Of a stretch of 15,587 nt of DNA, positions 13,892 through 15,587 are shown piece by piece (the first letter of the stretch is position 1; every line of letters starts with the position of its first letter). The stretch is taken from assembly GCA_945947715.1 (NCBI GenBank), contig CAMEYZ010000022.1:1-15587 (forward strand), in the 5' to 3' direction. The position numbers and the translations under genes are program-made. The notes beneath the pieces were generated by a model, which was not told the DNA's origin, made no database searches, and saw only the letters and a program-made list of their open reading frames with translations. The DNA is from an uncultured Clostridia bacterium. Its GTDB lineage: Bacteria; Bacillota; Clostridia; Oscillospirales; Ruminococcaceae.

Positions 13892-14181
13892 TGCTGGCAC
13901 AGGATATCATTATCAAGCCTATCATCACAGAGAAGAGCATGGAGGGACTTCAGTCCAAAAAGTACACCTTTAAAGTCGCTAAGGACGCCAACAAGATTAT
14001 GATAGCTAACGCTGTTGAGGAGCTTTTTGACGTTAAGGTGGCTAAGGTAAACACCATGAACTGCAGAGGCCGTTCAAAGAGAGTCGGCATGAACAGAGGA
14101 ACTACTCCTTCCTGGAAGAAGGCTATCGTTACTCTTACAGAGGATTCCAAGACCATCGAATTCTTCGATGGCATGATGTAA
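13891..14181 (+). CDS. rplW: 50S ribosomal protein L23 (uL23)
   Basis: L23 lies at the tunnel exit and is the docking site for trigger factor and SRP. The 96-aa product has the normal length and the conserved IIIKPIITEKS start, YTFKVAKDANK, and the basic MNCRGRSKRVG segment. Its ATG overlaps the rplD stop by one base; GAGGAGG within the rplD 3' end supplies the SD. It is separated from rplB by a 73-nt gap containing two hairpins. Confidence 0.98.
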   Translation: MLAQDIIIKPIITEKSMEGLQSKKYTFKVAKDANKIMIANAVEELFDVKVAKVNTMNCRGRSKRVGMNRGTTPSWKKAIVTLTEDSKTIEFFDGMM

Positions 14182-14182
14182 T

Positions 14183-14226
14183 TGCCGCGCATCGGCATGA
14201 ATGTATGGAGTGCATACAGGCACTCC
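14183..14226 (+). other. Two tandem hairpins in rplW-rplB spacer
   Basis: TGCCG/CGGCA (14183-14197, 5-nt loop) is followed by a perfect 7-bp GGAGTGC/GCACTCC stem (14207-14226, 6-nt loop). Neither is followed by a T run. They may be RNA processing, pausing or stability elements. Confidence 0.5.
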
Positions 14227-14254
14227 GCAAAACCGTTTTAAGGAGTTGATTATA

Positions 14255-15088
14255 ATGGCTATAAAGACTTATAAGCCTACCACCCCCTCAAGACGTCAGA
14301 TGACAGTAACAGACTACAGCGAGCTTTCTAAGGTTGCACCCGAAAAGAGCCTGCTTTCAGTTATTAAGAAGAATGCCGGCAGAAACAGCTACGGCAGAAT
14401 TACTGTTCGTCATAAGGGCGGCGGAAATAGAAGAAAATACAGAATCATCGACTTCAAGAGAAATAAGTTCGGCATGAATGCTGAGGTTAAGACTCTTGAG
14501 TACGATCCTAACAGAAGCGCTTTCATCGCTCTCGTTGAGTACGAGGACGGCGAAAAGAGATACATCATCGCTCCTAACGGCCTTAAGGTCGGCGATGTTG
14601 TAAGAAACGGCGCAGACGCTGATATTAAGCCCGGTAATGCACTTGCTCTGGCTAATATCCCCGTTGGTACCTTCATCCACAACATTGAGCTCTATCCCGG
14701 TAAGGGCGCACAGCTCGTTCGCTCCGCTGGTAACATGGCTCAGCTTATGGGTAAGGAAGAGACCTACGCTCTCGTTAGACTTCCTTCCGGCGAAATGAGA
14801 AAGGTTTCCATTTCCTGCATGGCATCTATCGGTCAGGTCTCCAACATCGACCACGAGAACGTTAACCTCGGTAAGGCAGGACGCACCCGTCATAAGGGCA
14901 TCCGTCCTACCGTCCGCGGTTCTGTCATGAACCCCAATGACCACCCCCACGGCGGTGGTGAGGGTAAATCTCCTGTCGGACGTCCCGGACCTGTTACTCC
15001 TTGGGGCAAGCCTGCTATGGGTTACAAGACAAGACCTAACCACAAGGCTTCCGACAAGTTCATCGTTAAGAGAAGAAACGGTAAGTAA
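14255..15088 (+). CDS. rplB: 50S ribosomal protein L2 (uL2)
   Basis: L2 binds 23S rRNA near the peptidyl transferase centre and is needed for subunit association. The product is 277 aa from the ATG at 14255, which has AAGGAG at 14240-14245 and matches the usual MAIKTYKPTTPSRRQ opening. An in-frame ATG at 14201 would add 18 residues unlike the family and would run through the intergenic hairpins, so it was rejected. Conserved features include RHKGGGNRRKYR, the GKAGRTRHKGIRPTVRG segment, and the DHPHGGGEG motif near residue 229, which holds the histidine important for peptidyl transfer. The length and C-terminus (FIVKRRNGK) are normal. Confidence 0.98.
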   Translation: MAIKTYKPTTPSRRQMTVTDYSELSKVAPEKSLLSVIKKNAGRNSYGRITVRHKGGGNRRKYRIIDFKRNKFGMNAEVKTLEYDPNRSAFIALVEYEDGEKRYIIAPNGLKVGDVVRNGADADIKPGNALALANIPVGTFIHNIELYPGKGAQLVRSAGNMAQLMGKEETYALVRLPSGEMRKVSISCMASIGQVSNIDHENVNLGKAGRTRHKGIRPTVRGSVMNPNDHPHGGGEGKSPVGRPGPVTPWGKPAMGYKTRPNHKASDKFIVKRRNGK

Positions 15089-15123
15089 TAAATCAAATAT
15101 ACTCATCGGATTCATAAAGAGGA

Positions 15124-15177
15124 ATACAGTGAAGGGCTCCCGCCCTGCTGTATCTTGCCTCTGCGCATGACGCGCAG
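15124..15177 (+). other. Two tandem hairpins in rplB-rpsS spacer
   Basis: The first combines ATACAG/CTGTAT and AGGGC/GCCCT stems with a TCCC loop and a small internal bulge (15124-15153). The second is a perfect CTGCGC/GCGCAG stem with a 5-nt loop (15161-15177). No T run follows either. The 112-nt gap is unusually long for this operon. Confidence 0.5.
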
Positions 15178-15200
15178 CATCTGAGAGGGGAGGAAAACCA

Positions 15201-15482
15201 ATGAGCAGAAGTATTAAAAAGGGACCATACGTTCAGGAGGTCCTTCTTAAAAGAGTTATCGCTATGAACGAAGCTGGCGAAAAGAAAGTCCTTAAGACCT
15301 GGAGCAGATCTTCCACGATCTTCCCTGAGTTCGTAGGCCACACCTTCGCAGTTCATGACGGAAGAAAGCACGTTCCCGTTTATGTTACCGAGGATATGGT
15401 AGGTCATAAGCTGGGCGAGTTCGCTCCTACAAGGACCTTTAAGGGCCATGCAGGATCTAAGACATCCAACAACGGCAAGTAA
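15201..15482 (+). CDS. rpsS: 30S ribosomal protein S19 (uS19)
   Basis: S19 is a 30S head protein that binds 16S rRNA together with S13 near the A-site tRNA. The 93-aa product is full length and typical: MSRSIKKGPYV start, TWSRSSTIFPEFVGHTFAVH, and the KLGEFAPTRTFKGHAG C-terminal motif. The ATG follows GGGGAGG (15187-15193) by 7 nt. rplV begins 25 nt after its stop. Confidence 0.98.
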   Translation: MSRSIKKGPYVQEVLLKRVIAMNEAGEKKVLKTWSRSSTIFPEFVGHTFAVHDGRKHVPVYVTEDMVGHKLGEFAPTRTFKGHAGSKTSNNGK

Positions 15483-15507
15483 TCATAGGTAGAAAGGAGA
15501 GCTTATA

Positions 15508-15587
15508 ATGGAAGCAAGAGCAACACTCACAACTGCTCGCATAGCACCCAGAAAGGTTCAGATCGTTCTCGACCTTATCAGAGGCAA
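15508..15587 (+). CDS. rplV: 50S ribosomal protein L22 (uL22), 5' part only
   Basis: Only the first 26 codons lie in the window. They encode MEARATLTTARIAPRKVQIV followed by LDLIRG, matching the conserved N-terminus of L22 (R-x-SPRK-x-R-x-V-x-DLIRGK pattern). L22 contacts all 23S rRNA domains and its hairpin lines the exit tunnel. AAAGGAG lies 8 nt upstream of the ATG. Its position after rpsS matches the standard S10 operon order. Confidence 0.93.
   Translation, partial: MEARATLTTARIAPRKVQIVLDLIRG

Noticed and set aside
14201..14254. Upstream ATG extension of L2 by 18 residues
   Set aside because: The extension is unlike L2 family N-termini and passes through intergenic hairpins; the ATG at 14255 has an SD and the conserved start.
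14357..15115. 252-codon open frame on the minus strand
   Set aside because: It is antisense to rplB, whose protein is unmistakable; biased codons in ribosomal genes commonly leave the opposite strand open.

Overview
The window looks like chromosomal DNA from a low-to-moderate GC Firmicute, most likely a clostridial (Ruminococcus-like) gut or rumen anaerobe. This is inferred from strong Shine-Dalgarno (SD) sites, canonical sigma-A type promoters, TTG/GTG/ATG starts, Firmicute-type ribosomal proteins, and the SWIM-SNF2 and YfhO families. I cannot name a species. I see no mobile element, CRISPR array, tRNA or rRNA.

Layout. (1) 1-4205, minus strand: a four-gene operon read right to left from a promoter at 4282-4310. 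It holds a 687-aa cysteine-cluster/coiled-coil/repeat protein, a 216-aa protein of unknown function, shikimate kinase (aroK), and a membrane protein that overlaps aroK by ATGA and leaves the window at base 1. (2) 4206-4577: a divergent AT-rich promoter region. (3) 4578-5585, plus strand: a single gene for a 335-aa protein with an Ada-like zinc-binding module, closed by an intrinsic terminator. (4) 5662-11633, minus strand: a two-gene unit, SWIM-zinc-finger SNF2 ATPase followed 17 nt later by a YfhO-type polytopic membrane protein, with its own promoter and terminator. (5) 11634-12224: a divergent control region with the SNF2 promoter, phased A-tracts, a strong plus-strand promoter and a structured leader of about 310 nt ending in a terminator-like hairpin. 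(6) 12225-15587, plus strand: the start of the S10 ribosomal protein operon, rpsJ-rplC-rplD-rplW-rplB-rpsS-rplV, with rplV cut by the window end.

The S10 genes form one translation-machinery transcript in the canonical bacterial order. The accessory part pairs genes with no obvious pathway link: aroK with three unrecognised or poorly known proteins, and a chromatin-remodeller-like ATPase with a membrane glycosyltransferase-like protein. The most interesting unexplained structure is the rpsJ leader: several hairpins, a terminator-like stem enclosed by an 8-bp long-range helix, an alternative hairpin sharing part of that helix, and a possible SD-masking pairing. This would fit a cis-regulatory RNA controlling the operon. 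No search or folding program was available, so family calls rest on motifs read by eye.
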